Origin: Desulfocapsa sp.
GTDB lineage: Bacteria > Desulfobacterota > Desulfobulbia > Desulfobulbales > Desulfocapsaceae
Assembly (NCBI GenBank): GCA_016765495.1
Contig: JAESPV010000025.1
Span: 141,021-205,020, forward strand
Reading direction: 5' to 3'
DNA length: 64,000 nt
Both the position numbers and the translations under genes were made by a program. Of the stretch, positions 26,945 through 37,041 are shown one piece after another (the stretch's first letter is position 1; every line of letters starts with the position of its first letter). Under the pieces are notes generated by a model. It saw only the letters and a list, made by a program, of their open reading frames with translations, was not told where the DNA came from and did no database searches.

Positions 26945-27148
26945 ATCCCAGTACACTACTCATTGATTACCTTCCTGCGTGAGATCAATGATGAATAGTT
27001 TACCCCACGTGAGATGGTGGCAGAAGTATCTGAGCAGGCCAATGCTCCAACATTTGGAATTATTGATTTGTATCTTGGACGTGGTAGTATGGATGGTAGC
27101 CTCCTCAATGCTGATGGTCAGGGAAAAAGATTTGCTGCACTTTCATAA
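26945..27148 (+). pseudogene. remnant of an ABC-type substrate-binding/sensor-kinase input domain
   Basis: Frame reads IPVHYSLITFLREINDE*FTPREMVAEVSEQANAPTFGIIDLYLGRGSMDGSLLNADGQGKRFAALS*, interrupted by TAG; resembles the end of periplasmic-binding domains fused to histidine kinases. Confidence 0.55.
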
Positions 27149-27233
27149 GATACATTAAAGGGATCTTTGGTGAAATCTTCAAGAAACTATTGCACCTTTA
27201 TTGATCCCCCCAACAAGACAACACAATAACGAC

Positions 27234-27662
27234 ATGAAGAAACTCACCACACCCAGGATCCATCGTTGTATTGGATGTCACTCTTGTTCTCTTGCTTGTG
27301 CAAGGCTGGTTCATAAACAAATCTCCTGGGATACGGCCGGAATCCGAATCAAGTCTTCAGGTGGACTAACCACAGGCTTCCAGGCAAGCCAATGCCTTGC
27401 CTGCGACCCTGCGCCCTGTGCAGCGGCCTGCCCCACAGGTGCCTTTTCTCAGCGAAAAGGCGGGGGAGTGATAGTAAAGAAAAAGCTCTGCATTAATTGT
27501 GGTGACTGCGTTACCGCCTGCCCCATTGATGCTGTTTTTCAGGATTATAACGGTGCTGTTTATGTCTGTATCCATTGCGGCCGTTGTATTGATTTTTGCC
27601 CTCACAACTGCCTTGAGATGGAAGAAGTGGAACCAAGCATAAATGGGGAGGAGAGAGCATGA
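27234..27662 (+). CDS. 4Fe-4S polyferredoxin, AOR electron-transfer subunit
   Basis: Multiple Cys clusters CIGCHSCSLAC, CLACDPAPCAAACP, CINCGDCVTACP, CIHCGRCIDFCP; overlaps AOR start. Confidence 0.9.
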   Translation: MKKLTTPRIHRCIGCHSCSLACARLVHKQISWDTAGIRIKSSGGLTTGFQASQCLACDPAPCAAACPTGAFSQRKGGGVIVKKKLCINCGDCVTACPIDAVFQDYNGAVYVCIHCGRCIDFCPHNCLEMEEVEPSINGEERA

Positions 27663-29398
27663 TTCGTGATCATTTTAGAGTTCTTGTAGTGAACCTTTCC
27701 TCCGGTAAAGGACAAATTGTCCAGCTTGACGGCCGTAACAGTGAAGCAGGCGGCAGTGGACTTGCTGCGTTGATATTCAACAAATATGGTTTACCTGAGC
27801 AACCCTGGAATGATTCCCGGCAGCCTGTCATTTTTGCCATTGGCCCGCTTACCGGGTATTTCCCGCTGATGAGTAAGACTGTCTGCAGCTTTAAATCTCC
27901 TTATCATAATCAATATACCGAGAGTCATGCCGGTGGGCGTTCTGCACTTTCTCTCTGTTTTGCCAACCTGGATGCTCTGGTCATTACTGGAAAAGCTGAA
28001 CGACTCTGCTGTGTAAGCGTAAGTTCAAGATCTATTGAGATTAAAGATGTTTCCTTTATGAAGGGAATGGACGTGGATGAGAGCGGCAAGATCCTACGGG
28101 GTATGTCCAAGGGATCCGGACATCGGACCATTCTTCGCATTGGACCTGCCGGAGAAAATGGTTCGGCCATGGCCAATATAAATGTGGATACCTACCGTCA
28201 TTTTGGTCGACTTGGGGGCGGTGCAGCACTCGGAGCCAAAAATTGCAAAGCTATTCTCATTCATGGTGATGCGGTTTTTTCAGCGCCTGCCAACAAAGAG
28301 TACAGCAAGCTCTTTGCAAAGGTGTACCAGCAGGTTACGGCCACCGATATGATGAGAAAATACCATAACCTTGGAACCCCGGAAAATCTGCAGGGATTAA
28401 ATGATATCCAGTCCCTTCCCTGGCGTAACCTGCAGGCCACCAGTGACTCGGCCATCGATACAATTAATGGTGAACGATTTGCCACGGACAATCTGCTCCG
28501 CAACTCAGCCTGCTCCGGATGTCCGGTGGGCTGTATCCATGTTGGCTACGTACGGGAAATGTTTGATGCCAATCATCGCTACACCTTCAAACAGGTTGCC
28601 TATGATTATGAAACCATTTTCTCGCTGGGTACCATGCTGGGTGTGACAACTACCCGTTCTGTTTTGAACATTCTTGATAGTATTGAAAAGAATGGACTGG
28701 ATGCCATGTCAGGTGGAGTTGCCCTTGCCTGGGCAACAGAAGCCAGCGAAAAAGGGTTGATTGCTGAAAAAGAGACCATAGTGAAGCTCTCCTTTGGAGA
28801 TGCTGACGCCTACCAACAGGCAACAGAGATGCTTGGCAATGGTGTCAACGATTTTTACAGGCTGCTTGGTCAGGGAAGTCTTAAAGCTGCCAAAGAATAC
28901 GGAGGTGAAGACTTCGCCTGCGTACTTGGTCAGGAAATGGCAGGATACGCTACCGGAGAAGTCTTTTTCGCTGCACAATCACTTGGCTTCAGGCACTCTC
29001 ATCTTGACAGTGGTGCCTACTCTTATGACCAGAAACATTCAAAACAAGATATCAACGGAGCAGTGAATTTCCTGATCAGCGATGAAGCGAGTCGTGCCTT
29101 TATGACCTCCATGGTTGCCTGCCTTTTTGCCAGAGGAGTCTACAAAAATGAACTACTGGCGGATTGCTTGCACTCCGTGGGCTATTCGGAACTTGCTGCA
29201 GGGATCAATCCTCTTGGAGTACACATCCAGAAATTTCGCTGGCAGACCAGAATTGCAACTGGTTTTGCTCCTGAAGCTATCACCATTCCAAAGCGATTCT
29301 ATACAATCAAGACTTGGAAGGGCTCCATTGATTCGAACTATCTTAAAAGCTTAAAGAGCGAATACGGAAAAGCCATAATGAATCTTGCAGGAGCCTAA
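27659..29398 (+). CDS. aldehyde:ferredoxin oxidoreductase family (tungsten/molybdopterin) protein
   Basis: 579 aa; CSGCPVGCIH cluster motif, FGRLGGGAALGAKNCKAI. Confidence 0.9.
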   Translation: MIRDHFRVLVVNLSSGKGQIVQLDGRNSEAGGSGLAALIFNKYGLPEQPWNDSRQPVIFAIGPLTGYFPLMSKTVCSFKSPYHNQYTESHAGGRSALSLCFANLDALVITGKAERLCCVSVSSRSIEIKDVSFMKGMDVDESGKILRGMSKGSGHRTILRIGPAGENGSAMANINVDTYRHFGRLGGGAALGAKNCKAILIHGDAVFSAPANKEYSKLFAKVYQQVTATDMMRKYHNLGTPENLQGLNDIQSLPWRNLQATSDSAIDTINGERFATDNLLRNSACSGCPVGCIHVGYVREMFDANHRYTFKQVAYDYETIFSLGTMLGVTTTRSVLNILDSIEKNGLDAMSGGVALAWATEASEKGLIAEKETIVKLSFGDADAYQQATEMLGNGVNDFYRLLGQGSLKAAKEYGGEDFACVLGQEMAGYATGEVFFAAQSLGFRHSHLDSGAYSYDQKHSKQDINGAVNFLISDEASRAFMTSMVACLFARGVYKNELLADCLHSVGYSELAAGINPLGVHIQKFRWQTRIATGFAPEAITIPKRFYTIKTWKGSIDSNYLKSLKSEYGKAIMNLAGA

Positions 29399-29485
29399 AC
29401 ATGAACTATTCAGTGGATTTTTATTCTTCCCCTGAATGTTACAAGAAATTTTTCATATTTATTGGGCAGAATAAGGAGATATTTC

Positions 29486-31315
29486 ATGCATACAACAGTT
29501 CAAAAAGTCACTGATCGAATCATCGAACGGAGTAAGTCACATCGTCAACGTTATCTGCAAAGAGTGGAAGAAGTAAAAGGTGATAGTGCTTTTCGTAATA
29601 AACTTCCCTGTTCTAATCTGGCTCATGATCTCGCTGGATGTGTGGGTACTTGTCGTGCCTCGCTTCTTGATGAGACGATTCCTAATATTGGTATAATATC
29701 AGCGTACAATGATATGGTATCAGCACACCAGCCTTATGGCGAATATCCCGCAATCATTAAAGCCTCCGTCACAAAAGCCGGCGGTAACGCTCAGTTTGCC
29801 GGCGGTGTTCCAGCCATGTGTGACGGAGTCACTCAGGGGGAACCGGGAATGGACATGAGCCTGATGAGCCGTGACGTGATTGCCATGTCCACGGTAATTG
29901 GGCTTTCCCACAATGTATTTGACGGTGTTATCCTTCTCGGTATATGTGATAAAATTTTACCGGGTCTTCTAATGGGTGGGTTGCAGTTTGGCCATCTCCC
30001 CATGATTCTTATTCCTGGAGGGCCCATGACGTCAGGCATTGCTAATAACGACAAGAATAAGGTTCGGAAAGCCTTTGCCAAAGGTGACATTGATCACGAC
30101 GAATTACTTGCCTCTGAGATCAAGGCATATCACAGTCCCGGAACCTGTACTTTTTACGGAACAGCGAACTCCAATCAGCTCATGGCTGAAATGCTGGGTA
30201 TGCACCTGCCGGGCAGCTCATTTGTCAATGCCGGTACCAAATTGCGTGGTGCACTCACCAGATCAGCTGCCGAACAAATCACATCACTTACTCATCTTGG
30301 GTCGAACTACACACCCCTTGCCCAGGTTATCAGTGAAAAAGCAATCGTCAACGCCATTATCGGCCTTATGGCCACAGGCGGTTCAACCAATGAAACTATA
30401 CACTTGGTTGCTATTGCCCGTGCTGCCGGTATACGCATTGACTGGAATGATTTCGCAGAACTTTCAGATGTCACACCCCTTCTTGTGCGTATCTATCCAA
30501 ACGGTTCAGGTGATATTAATTCTTTTCAGCAGGCTGGGGGAATGGCTCTTCTTATTAACGAATTACTGAAAGGAGGGTTTATCCACGAAGATTTACAAAC
30601 CGTGGCTGGAAAAGGCTTTGCAAGATATTTAGAGGTTCCTGTACTTGAAAATGACAAAGTAGTTTGGAAGAGTGGCCCTGAACAGACGGGAGATCAGACA
30701 ATCATCTCAACAGTAACTGAACCCTTTGAAACAATGGGCGGCATTAAAGTACTGTCCGGTAATCTTGGCCGGGCAATTATGAAAATCTCGGCCCTTGCCG
30801 ACGGAGAGAAGACCTTTGTTGAGGCACCGGCAATGGTTTTCAACAGCCAGCAGGAACTCGAAAAGGCCTTCAAAGCGGATAAGTTAAACCGGGATATGGT
30901 TGCAGTGGTCCGGTTTCAGGGCCCTCGTGGCAACGGTATGCCGGAACTGCATAAATTGATCACGTACCTTTCCATCACCATGGATCGGGGCCATACAGTT
31001 GGTCTTGTTACAGATGGAAGGCTTTCAGGTGCTTCCGGCAAGGTTCCTTTTGCCATCCACTGCACTCCGGAGGCTGTTACCGGGGGCTTACTGGCCAAGG
31101 TGCAGGATGGGGATATCATTTGTATGGATGCTCATAACAGTATTTTACAACTGAAAGTAAGTGATCAGGAGCTTGAGCAGCGTAATCCTTGTCAATACGA
31201 TCTTGATTCCAGCCGTTACGGACTGGGCAGACAGATTTTCGCCCCCTTACGCAAGAATCTGCTCGGTGCCGAAGAAGGAGCAAGTTCCATCTTTGCCTAT
31301 ACAGATGAAAGCTAA
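29486..31315 (+). CDS. edd: phosphogluconate dehydratase
   Basis: [62 protein letters not shown]. Confidence 0.94.
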   Translation: MHTTVQKVTDRIIERSKSHRQRYLQRVEEVKGDSAFRNKLPCSNLAHDLAGCVGTCRASLLDETIPNIGIISAYNDMVSAHQPYGEYPAIIKASVTKAGGNAQFAGGVPAMCDGVTQGEPGMDMSLMSRDVIAMSTVIGLSHNVFDGVILLGICDKILPGLLMGGLQFGHLPMILIPGGPMTSGIANNDKNKVRKAFAKGDIDHDELLASEIKAYHSPGTCTFYGTANSNQLMAEMLGMHLPGSSFVNAGTKLRGALTRSAAEQITSLTHLGSNYTPLAQVISEKAIVNAIIGLMATGGSTNETIHLVAIARAAGIRIDWNDFAELSDVTPLLVRIYPNGSGDINSFQQAGGMALLINELLKGGFIHEDLQTVAGKGFARYLEVPVLENDKVVWKSGPEQTGDQTIISTVTEPFETMGGIKVLSGNLGRAIMKISALADGEKTFVEAPAMVFNSQQELEKAFKADKLNRDMVAVVRFQGPRGNGMPELHKLITYLSITMDRGHTVGLVTDGRLSGASGKVPFAIHCTPEAVTGGLLAKVQDGDIICMDAHNSILQLKVSDQELEQRNPCQYDLDSSRYGLGRQIFAPLRKNLLGAEEGASSIFAYTDES

Positions 31316-31363
31316 CTCTTTATCCAAACACCGAACACCTCAAACCTCAAATCGAGTATTTTT

Positions 31364-32002
31364 ATGCCAAACACAAGAAACTGGAAACTCACTGCTCTGG
31401 ATATTCTCAACACCGGACCTGTGGTGCCGGTGATTGTCATTAACACTATTGACCATGCTGTCCCCCTTGCAAAAGCACTTGTTGCAGGTGGGGTTAAAGT
31501 ACTGGAAGTCACTCTTCGTTCCCCGGTGGCCATTGAGGCTATCAGAAGGATTGCCGAAGAAGTCCCCGATGCCGTTGTCGGTGCCGGAACCGTGGCCACT
31601 GAAGCTGATTTAAACGCTGTAACTGCAGCCGGCGGTATTTTTGCGATCAGTCCGGGACTTACCCCAACCCTTCTCAAAGCTGCCATCAGCGGCTCCATAG
31701 CATTCATTCCCGGTATCTCAACTGCCTCTGAGTTAATGCTTGGTATGGAGTACGGATTACGGGAATTCAAGTTTTTCCCAGCAGAAGCTGCAGGTGGGAT
31801 TAAAATGATAAAATCCATTGGCGGCCCTTTTCCACAGGCAACTTTCTGCCCCACCGGCGGTATCTCACCGAATAATTACAAAGACTATTTGAGTCTGAAA
31901 AATGTAGCCTGTGTCGGTGGCTCATGGCTTGTTCCAACGGATGCTCTGGAACAGGGGGATTTCCAGAGAATAACAACCCTTGCCCGGAAAGCCACCCTTT
32001 AA
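31364..32002 (+). CDS. eda: 2-dehydro-3-deoxy-phosphogluconate aldolase
   Basis: [60 protein letters not shown]. Confidence 0.95.
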   Translation: MPNTRNWKLTALDILNTGPVVPVIVINTIDHAVPLAKALVAGGVKVLEVTLRSPVAIEAIRRIAEEVPDAVVGAGTVATEADLNAVTAAGGIFAISPGLTPTLLKAAISGSIAFIPGISTASELMLGMEYGLREFKFFPAEAAGGIKMIKSIGGPFPQATFCPTGGISPNNYKDYLSLKNVACVGGSWLVPTDALEQGDFQRITTLARKATL

Positions 32003-32016
32003 CAAAAGAAAATACA

Positions 32017-32179
32017 ATGAGAAATCTTTCCTGCACAAAAAATCCTGTTCTTCTATCTCGCAACACTACTCTGTGCTGGAAACGCCGTTACAGCAGATCT
32101 TTATTTGTTTCAGGACCATCCCAGCGGTGGCTGGAAGCAACCAGACACGAAGCCCCAGTTGCTGCATCGTCACACTTAA
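32017..32179 (+). pseudogene. small secreted-protein ORF disrupted by an apparent frameshift in an A-run
   Basis: ATG frame reads MRNLSCTK; a signal-peptide-like segment ILFFYLATLLCAGNAVTADLYLFQDHPSGGWKQPDTKPQLLHRHT* continues in another frame after AAAAAA. Confidence 0.35.
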
Positions 32180-32232
32180 TAATTATGGCAAACACCAGTT
32201 AATAATAATTTCAACATAACAAGGAGAAATAC

Positions 32233-33276
32233 GTGAAACATTGCAAAACCATCCCACAACAGCACCATCGAAAAACCTTCTCATACCTGACGAAAGGTAT
32301 CCTGCTTGCAAGCATATCAATTCTTCCCCAATCAGCTTTGGCCGATGAAATGAATGCATGTGTGTCAAAAATGATCCAACAGGCAGATGATTCTGTGACA
32401 ATAGGTGCCATACGCCAGGCGTGCAAAAAACATCTCGACACAGCAACACCATTAGCGCAGGACATGGACTCTTCCTTTGTTTCTAAACGAATACAACAGG
32501 ACAAAGAACATGTCCTCCAGCCCTTTACCCTGATGTCCCATAAACCCAATTTCGTCTTACTTGCTGCCTATAATACAACTGGTTATAACCCCGATGTATA
32601 CAGAAGTTTTATAGGCGATCCGGGACTAGAAGTAGATGATGTCGAGTCTCAGTTCCAGATAAGTATAAAGTCACCGCTGGCAGTTAATCTTTTTGGGATG
32701 ATGGACATTTATGCCGCCTATACCAATAGGTCTTTCTGGCAGGTATATAACGGTGAGGCGTCCGCACCATTTAGAGAAACAAACCATGAACCCGAAGGAT
32801 GGCTACAGTTTAATACAAACTGGGAGTTCCTCGGCTTTAATAATGCCGGAAATATGCTTGGTATTGTGCACCAATCCAATGGTCGTGGAGGTATATTGTC
32901 CAGGAGCTGGAACAGGATTTATGCAAATTTTGTCGTTGAGCGAGGTAATTTTGCCCTTGCCCTGAAGCCCTGGTACAGGATTCAGGAAGATATTGAGGAT
33001 GACGACAACCCTGATATTACAGATTATCTGGGCCATTACGAAATCCGGGCAGCTTACAAAATGAATGACCATCTTTTCTCCGTAATGTCACGAAACAACT
33101 TAGAATCCGGTTTTGAGAAGGGTGCGGTGGAATTGAGCTGGAGTTTCCCCCTTGGGAATTATAAATACTTTAAAGGATACGTCCAGTATTTCACTGGCTA
33201 CGGAGAAAGCCTCATAGATTATAACAACTATGTAAACAAGGTTGGAATTGGTATTGCTCTGACAGACTGGTTGTAA
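32233..33276 (+). CDS. pldA: outer membrane phospholipase A1
   Basis: HQSNGRGGILSRSWNRIYANF catalytic motif; GYGESLIDYN. Confidence 0.92.
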   Translation: MKHCKTIPQQHHRKTFSYLTKGILLASISILPQSALADEMNACVSKMIQQADDSVTIGAIRQACKKHLDTATPLAQDMDSSFVSKRIQQDKEHVLQPFTLMSHKPNFVLLAAYNTTGYNPDVYRSFIGDPGLEVDDVESQFQISIKSPLAVNLFGMMDIYAAYTNRSFWQVYNGEASAPFRETNHEPEGWLQFNTNWEFLGFNNAGNMLGIVHQSNGRGGILSRSWNRIYANFVVERGNFALALKPWYRIQEDIEDDDNPDITDYLGHYEIRAAYKMNDHLFSVMSRNNLESGFEKGAVELSWSFPLGNYKYFKGYVQYFTGYGESLIDYNNYVNKVGIGIALTDWL

Positions 33277-33425
33277 CAACTGACGCAGGTAACCTGCAAG
33301 TAAGTACCTTATGTGTATACCCAAGTAACAGTTAGATTTTATATACATTGTCCCAGTTCTACTGATAATTATTTATTTAATCTGATTTTTTTCTTATTTA
33401 CGTCCGACTTCAATGGAGGTTAAAA

Positions 33426-33818
33426 ATGGAAGGCAGGGTTCTCGATTTTGTCGCACTGGGTATCTTAATTAGTGTGGTAATTATTCTTCTTTATGGCGTT
33501 ATCTATATTCATGATATCCCATACAACATTGCAAAAAGACGTAATCACCCACATTTGCATGCGATTCATACAGCAGGATGGGTCAGTCTCTTTCTGATGC
33601 ATGCGCTGTGGCCGTTTCTATGGATATGGGCAACACTGTATGTCCCGGAAAAAGGCTGGGGAATGTCGTCACATAAAGGAAACACGTCAAAACTCGATGA
33701 TTCTGTTGACCCAAAAACTGCCATTGCCGCTTTACAGGAGCGAGTTGCTGATCTTGAAGCAAAGTTACATTCCGATCCTCCTAAACAAAAATCGAAAGCA
33801 GTTACGAAGGCGGCATAA
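33426..33818 (+). CDS. DUF3302 (YiaW-like) inner-membrane protein
   Basis: DIPYNIAKRRNHPHLHAIHTAGWVSLFLMHALWPFLWIWA; upstream of HlyD-like gene. Confidence 0.8.
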   Translation: MEGRVLDFVALGILISVVIILLYGVIYIHDIPYNIAKRRNHPHLHAIHTAGWVSLFLMHALWPFLWIWATLYVPEKGWGMSSHKGNTSKLDDSVDPKTAIAALQERVADLEAKLHSDPPKQKSKAVTKAA

Positions 33819-33819
33819 A

Positions 33820-34767
33820 ATGGAACTGATACTTCTCACAATCTACTTTAGCTTTTGTTGGGTCATCATCAAAATCTTCAAAATTCCGATCAACCAGTGG
33901 ACAATAACAACCGTATTTCTTGGTGCTGTGATTATGCTTGGATCCATATTGATGAGCATGGCCTATTTTCATCCTTCATCCAAGGTTGCCAGAAGTTATT
34001 TTGTCTCCACCGATATTGTTTCCAATGTACGTGGAAAAGTAATTGAGATCCCGGTACAAACCAATGTTCCCTTGAAAACAGGAGATATCCTGTTCAAGAT
34101 TGATCCCGTTCCCTACCAGGGGCAGGTAGATACTCTTCAGGCTCAGCTGGATTTTTCCAGAAAACGTTTGGAAGATTCCCGCAAACTTGTCAAACTCGCC
34201 GGTGGCGCAAAATTTGATATTGATCAGTATGAAAAAGAGGTCAAAAGCCTTGAAGGTCAATTAGACACGGCTCAGTTTAATCTGGACAGTTGTATTGTCC
34301 GAGCACCCGCCGATGGTTTTGTTACCCATCTCATGACACGTCCAGGTCAGATGGCTGTCCCGTTTCCCATCTCCCCTGTGATGACTTTTATCAATTCTGA
34401 TACTGAGACATTTATTGCCGGTTTCAGCCAGGAGCCCATGCAGAATATTAAAATTGGGAATGAGGCAGAGGTGATCTATCCTGGTATACCGGGCAGGGTC
34501 TTTAAAGCTAAAGTTGCTCAGCTCCTGCCAGCACTTGCAGAAGGTGAGCTTTCCGCAAAAAAAGATATGTTTTCGCTTTCAAAACAACTTCCACAAGGAT
34601 ATATCCCCGTAATTCTGACACTTGAAGAGGATATGAGTGAATTCTATATTCCCATGGGAAGTGATGCTGTTGTGGCAATATATAGTCATCGTGCCCATCA
34701 TATTCAAATTTTACGAAGAATATTACTGCGGATTGAAAGCTGGCGTAACTTTATACATTTTCATTAA
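33820..34767 (+). CDS. HlyD/EmrA-type membrane fusion protein (YiaV-like)
   Basis: Biotinyl-lipoyl-like VRGKVIEIPVQTNVPLKTGDILFKIDPVPY; SCIVRAPADGFVTHL. Confidence 0.88.
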   Translation: MELILLTIYFSFCWVIIKIFKIPINQWTITTVFLGAVIMLGSILMSMAYFHPSSKVARSYFVSTDIVSNVRGKVIEIPVQTNVPLKTGDILFKIDPVPYQGQVDTLQAQLDFSRKRLEDSRKLVKLAGGAKFDIDQYEKEVKSLEGQLDTAQFNLDSCIVRAPADGFVTHLMTRPGQMAVPFPISPVMTFINSDTETFIAGFSQEPMQNIKIGNEAEVIYPGIPGRVFKAKVAQLLPALAEGELSAKKDMFSLSKQLPQGYIPVILTLEEDMSEFYIPMGSDAVVAIYSHRAHHIQILRRILLRIESWRNFIHFH

Positions 34768-34784
34768 TTAATCAGGGTAAAAAT

Positions 34785-36200
34785 ATGATGGCTACCACCA
34801 ACAGTACACGTTCTCTCACCCACGGTATTGCAGCCGGGCTTACAATACTATTTCTCCACGGCTGTGCAGGACCTGTGGCAACCCAGGAAGAGGCAACTGC
34901 ATCGATTAAAGGTAATGTTGTTGAAAAGCGAGTACCGGATAGTTTTGCCGAAAAAGCCGAACAGGGTACTGTGGATGATGGCTGGATCAAAAGTTTTAAC
35001 GATCCAACCTTGACCACACTTACAAACGAGGCACTTGCGGCAAATCCCGGTCTTCAAATTGCTAAAGCCAAGGTTGATCAGGCCAATGGCTTGACCAGGC
35101 AGGCAGAAGCTGGTCTTAAGCCCACAGTCGGTTATGCAGGAGGATATGCCGATACGGAGTATGAAGGATCAGGTACTGGTCGGGGAGGAGGAGCCGGCGG
35201 GGTGGCAATTTCCTGGGAGGCTGATGTATGGGGCCGTATTGGGACTGATATTGCCGGCAGCGAGCAGGAAACAGCAGCAACTGCGGCAGACTATCAATTT
35301 GCAAGACAATCACTGGCAGCATCTGTTGCTAACGGCTGGTTTATGGCAAATACCGCTAAATTCCTGCACCAGTTTGCTGAGGATGTGGTTACACTCCAGC
35401 AGAAACGTGTTGAGATTGCTGTTGCCATGCAGGAAATAGGCAAGGGAACGGAACGGGATGTTCATCTGGCTCGCGGCTCAGCTGCCTCTGCAAGAGGAGC
35501 TGCACGGAATGCGTTGTCAGCTTCGGAAAAGGCCCTGCGCAGCCTGGAACTGCTGCTCGGGCGTTATCCATCGGCAGAGCTGAAAACCGCAGATATACTC
35601 ATTGCTGTCCCTCCCCCCATTCCAGCAGGTATCCCTTCTGCGATAATGGAACGTAGGCCTGATCTTATTGCCGCCGAGCATCGGGTGGCTGCTGCGTTTT
35701 ATAAACAAAAAGAGGCTGAATTGCTCCACCTCCCCCGCTTTAGTTTTTCCCTGGGAGTGGGTTTAAACACTATAAATGATACCATTGCGGGCCTGAATGC
35801 CGGTTTGTTTGGTCCTCTGTATACAGGTGGAGCCATTGAAGCTGAAGTTGACAAAGCAACAGCTGTACAGAAAGGAGCCATTGCCGCCTATGCCCAGGCA
35901 GCGCTAAATGCCTTCAAAGAAGTGGAAGAGTCACTGGCCGCTGAAGAACATCTTCTTAAACGGGAAGAATATCTGACGATTGAGGTGAGAGAAAATAAAA
36001 AAGCGTACGACCAAACCATGAAGCAGCATGAGATAGGTCAAATAAATCTTCTTGATGTCTTAATCGTTGAAAATAAATGGATAGCATCACGCATTGCTGA
36101 AATGGATGTTGCCGGTCAGCGACTGATGAACCGGGTGAATCTCCATCTTGCACTTGGTGGTAGCTTTGAAGAGATTCCGGTTGCAGCAGAGCAGCAATAA
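34785..36200 (+). CDS. outer membrane efflux lipoprotein, NodT/TolC family
   Basis: N-terminal lipobox-like LFLHGCAGP; tandem OEP domains (ANPGLQIAKAKVDQA, ERRPDLIAAEHRVAAAFYKQKEAE). Confidence 0.9.
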   Translation: MMATTNSTRSLTHGIAAGLTILFLHGCAGPVATQEEATASIKGNVVEKRVPDSFAEKAEQGTVDDGWIKSFNDPTLTTLTNEALAANPGLQIAKAKVDQANGLTRQAEAGLKPTVGYAGGYADTEYEGSGTGRGGGAGGVAISWEADVWGRIGTDIAGSEQETAATAADYQFARQSLAASVANGWFMANTAKFLHQFAEDVVTLQQKRVEIAVAMQEIGKGTERDVHLARGSAASARGAARNALSASEKALRSLELLLGRYPSAELKTADILIAVPPPIPAGIPSAIMERRPDLIAAEHRVAAAFYKQKEAELLHLPRFSFSLGVGLNTINDTIAGLNAGLFGPLYTGGAIEAEVDKATAVQKGAIAAYAQAALNAFKEVEESLAAEEHLLKREEYLTIEVRENKKAYDQTMKQHEIGQINLLDVLIVENKWIASRIAEMDVAGQRLMNRVNLHLALGGSFEEIPVAAEQQ

Positions 36201-36353
36201 GTAAATCCGGATATTGAAGTCATTTTCAATGAGTAGGTTTCAAAAACTTTCCACAAAAACGATTATTCTTCACAAGGATCTTACATAGCGTGACATGAAA
36301 TTATACCTGTTGTTGCTGGTATATTGAACAGACATATAGCTGCCAAGCTCAAG

Positions 36354-37022
36354 ATGAGTGAAAATATGGTAAAAACACATCGTTTCAGAAATCTTCTTTT
36401 TTTTCTGCTCTTATACATTGTAGGAAGTCCTTTCCTGGAACCGTATCCATCTCTTACTGTTCTTGCCCACGTATCACTGTCTATGACGTTTGTTGTCGCA
36501 GTGCATGCTATCACAAAAGTAAAGAATCAACACTCCATTGGCTCCATCCTGCTTGTGCCTCTCCTCATCTTGTATTGGCTGGGGTTCTTTGATGCACTCG
36601 CTTTTAGTCGCATTGGTGCACAGCTGCTTGCCACCATTTTTTACGCGCTGCTTATCTACACGTTCACGCTCCAGATTAAAAGGGCTCGCAAGGTCACCAG
36701 CAAAGAACTCTACGCTACTTTCTGTCTTTACCTTATTATTGGGCTTTTCTGGGGTTCACTTTACACCCTGTTATATTCTGTGGATCCGGGTGCGTATAGC
36801 GGTGCCCTTCTAGAGAGTACCAATAATACATCGCATACATTTAATTATTTCAGTTTGGTCACTCTAACAACCCTTGGTTACGGTGACATTACCCCTCAAA
36901 CTGCCGGAGCCGCGGCTCTTTGTCAAATGGAGGCAATTTTCGGTCAATTTTTTACGGCAGTTGTTGTTGCATGGCTGGTGGGAATGTTTGTCTCCAACAG
37001 ACAAGAGAGAAATCATAAATAA
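36354..37022 (+). CDS. ion channel family (potassium-type) membrane protein
   Basis: Selectivity-filter motif TTLGYGDITP and surrounding TM segments. Confidence 0.85.
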   Translation: MSENMVKTHRFRNLLFFLLLYIVGSPFLEPYPSLTVLAHVSLSMTFVVAVHAITKVKNQHSIGSILLVPLLILYWLGFFDALAFSRIGAQLLATIFYALLIYTFTLQIKRARKVTSKELYATFCLYLIIGLFWGSLYTLLYSVDPGAYSGALLESTNNTSHTFNYFSLVTLTTLGYGDITPQTAGAAALCQMEAIFGQFFTAVVVAWLVGMFVSNRQERNHK

Positions 37023-37041
37023 CTTAGCACAGGAAAAAAAC

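Noticed and set aside
26775-26966. 63-aa ORF MSRRAFVGDEALCG...
   Set aside because: No clear RBS or domain; lies in a degraded intergenic region next to a pseudogene remnant.
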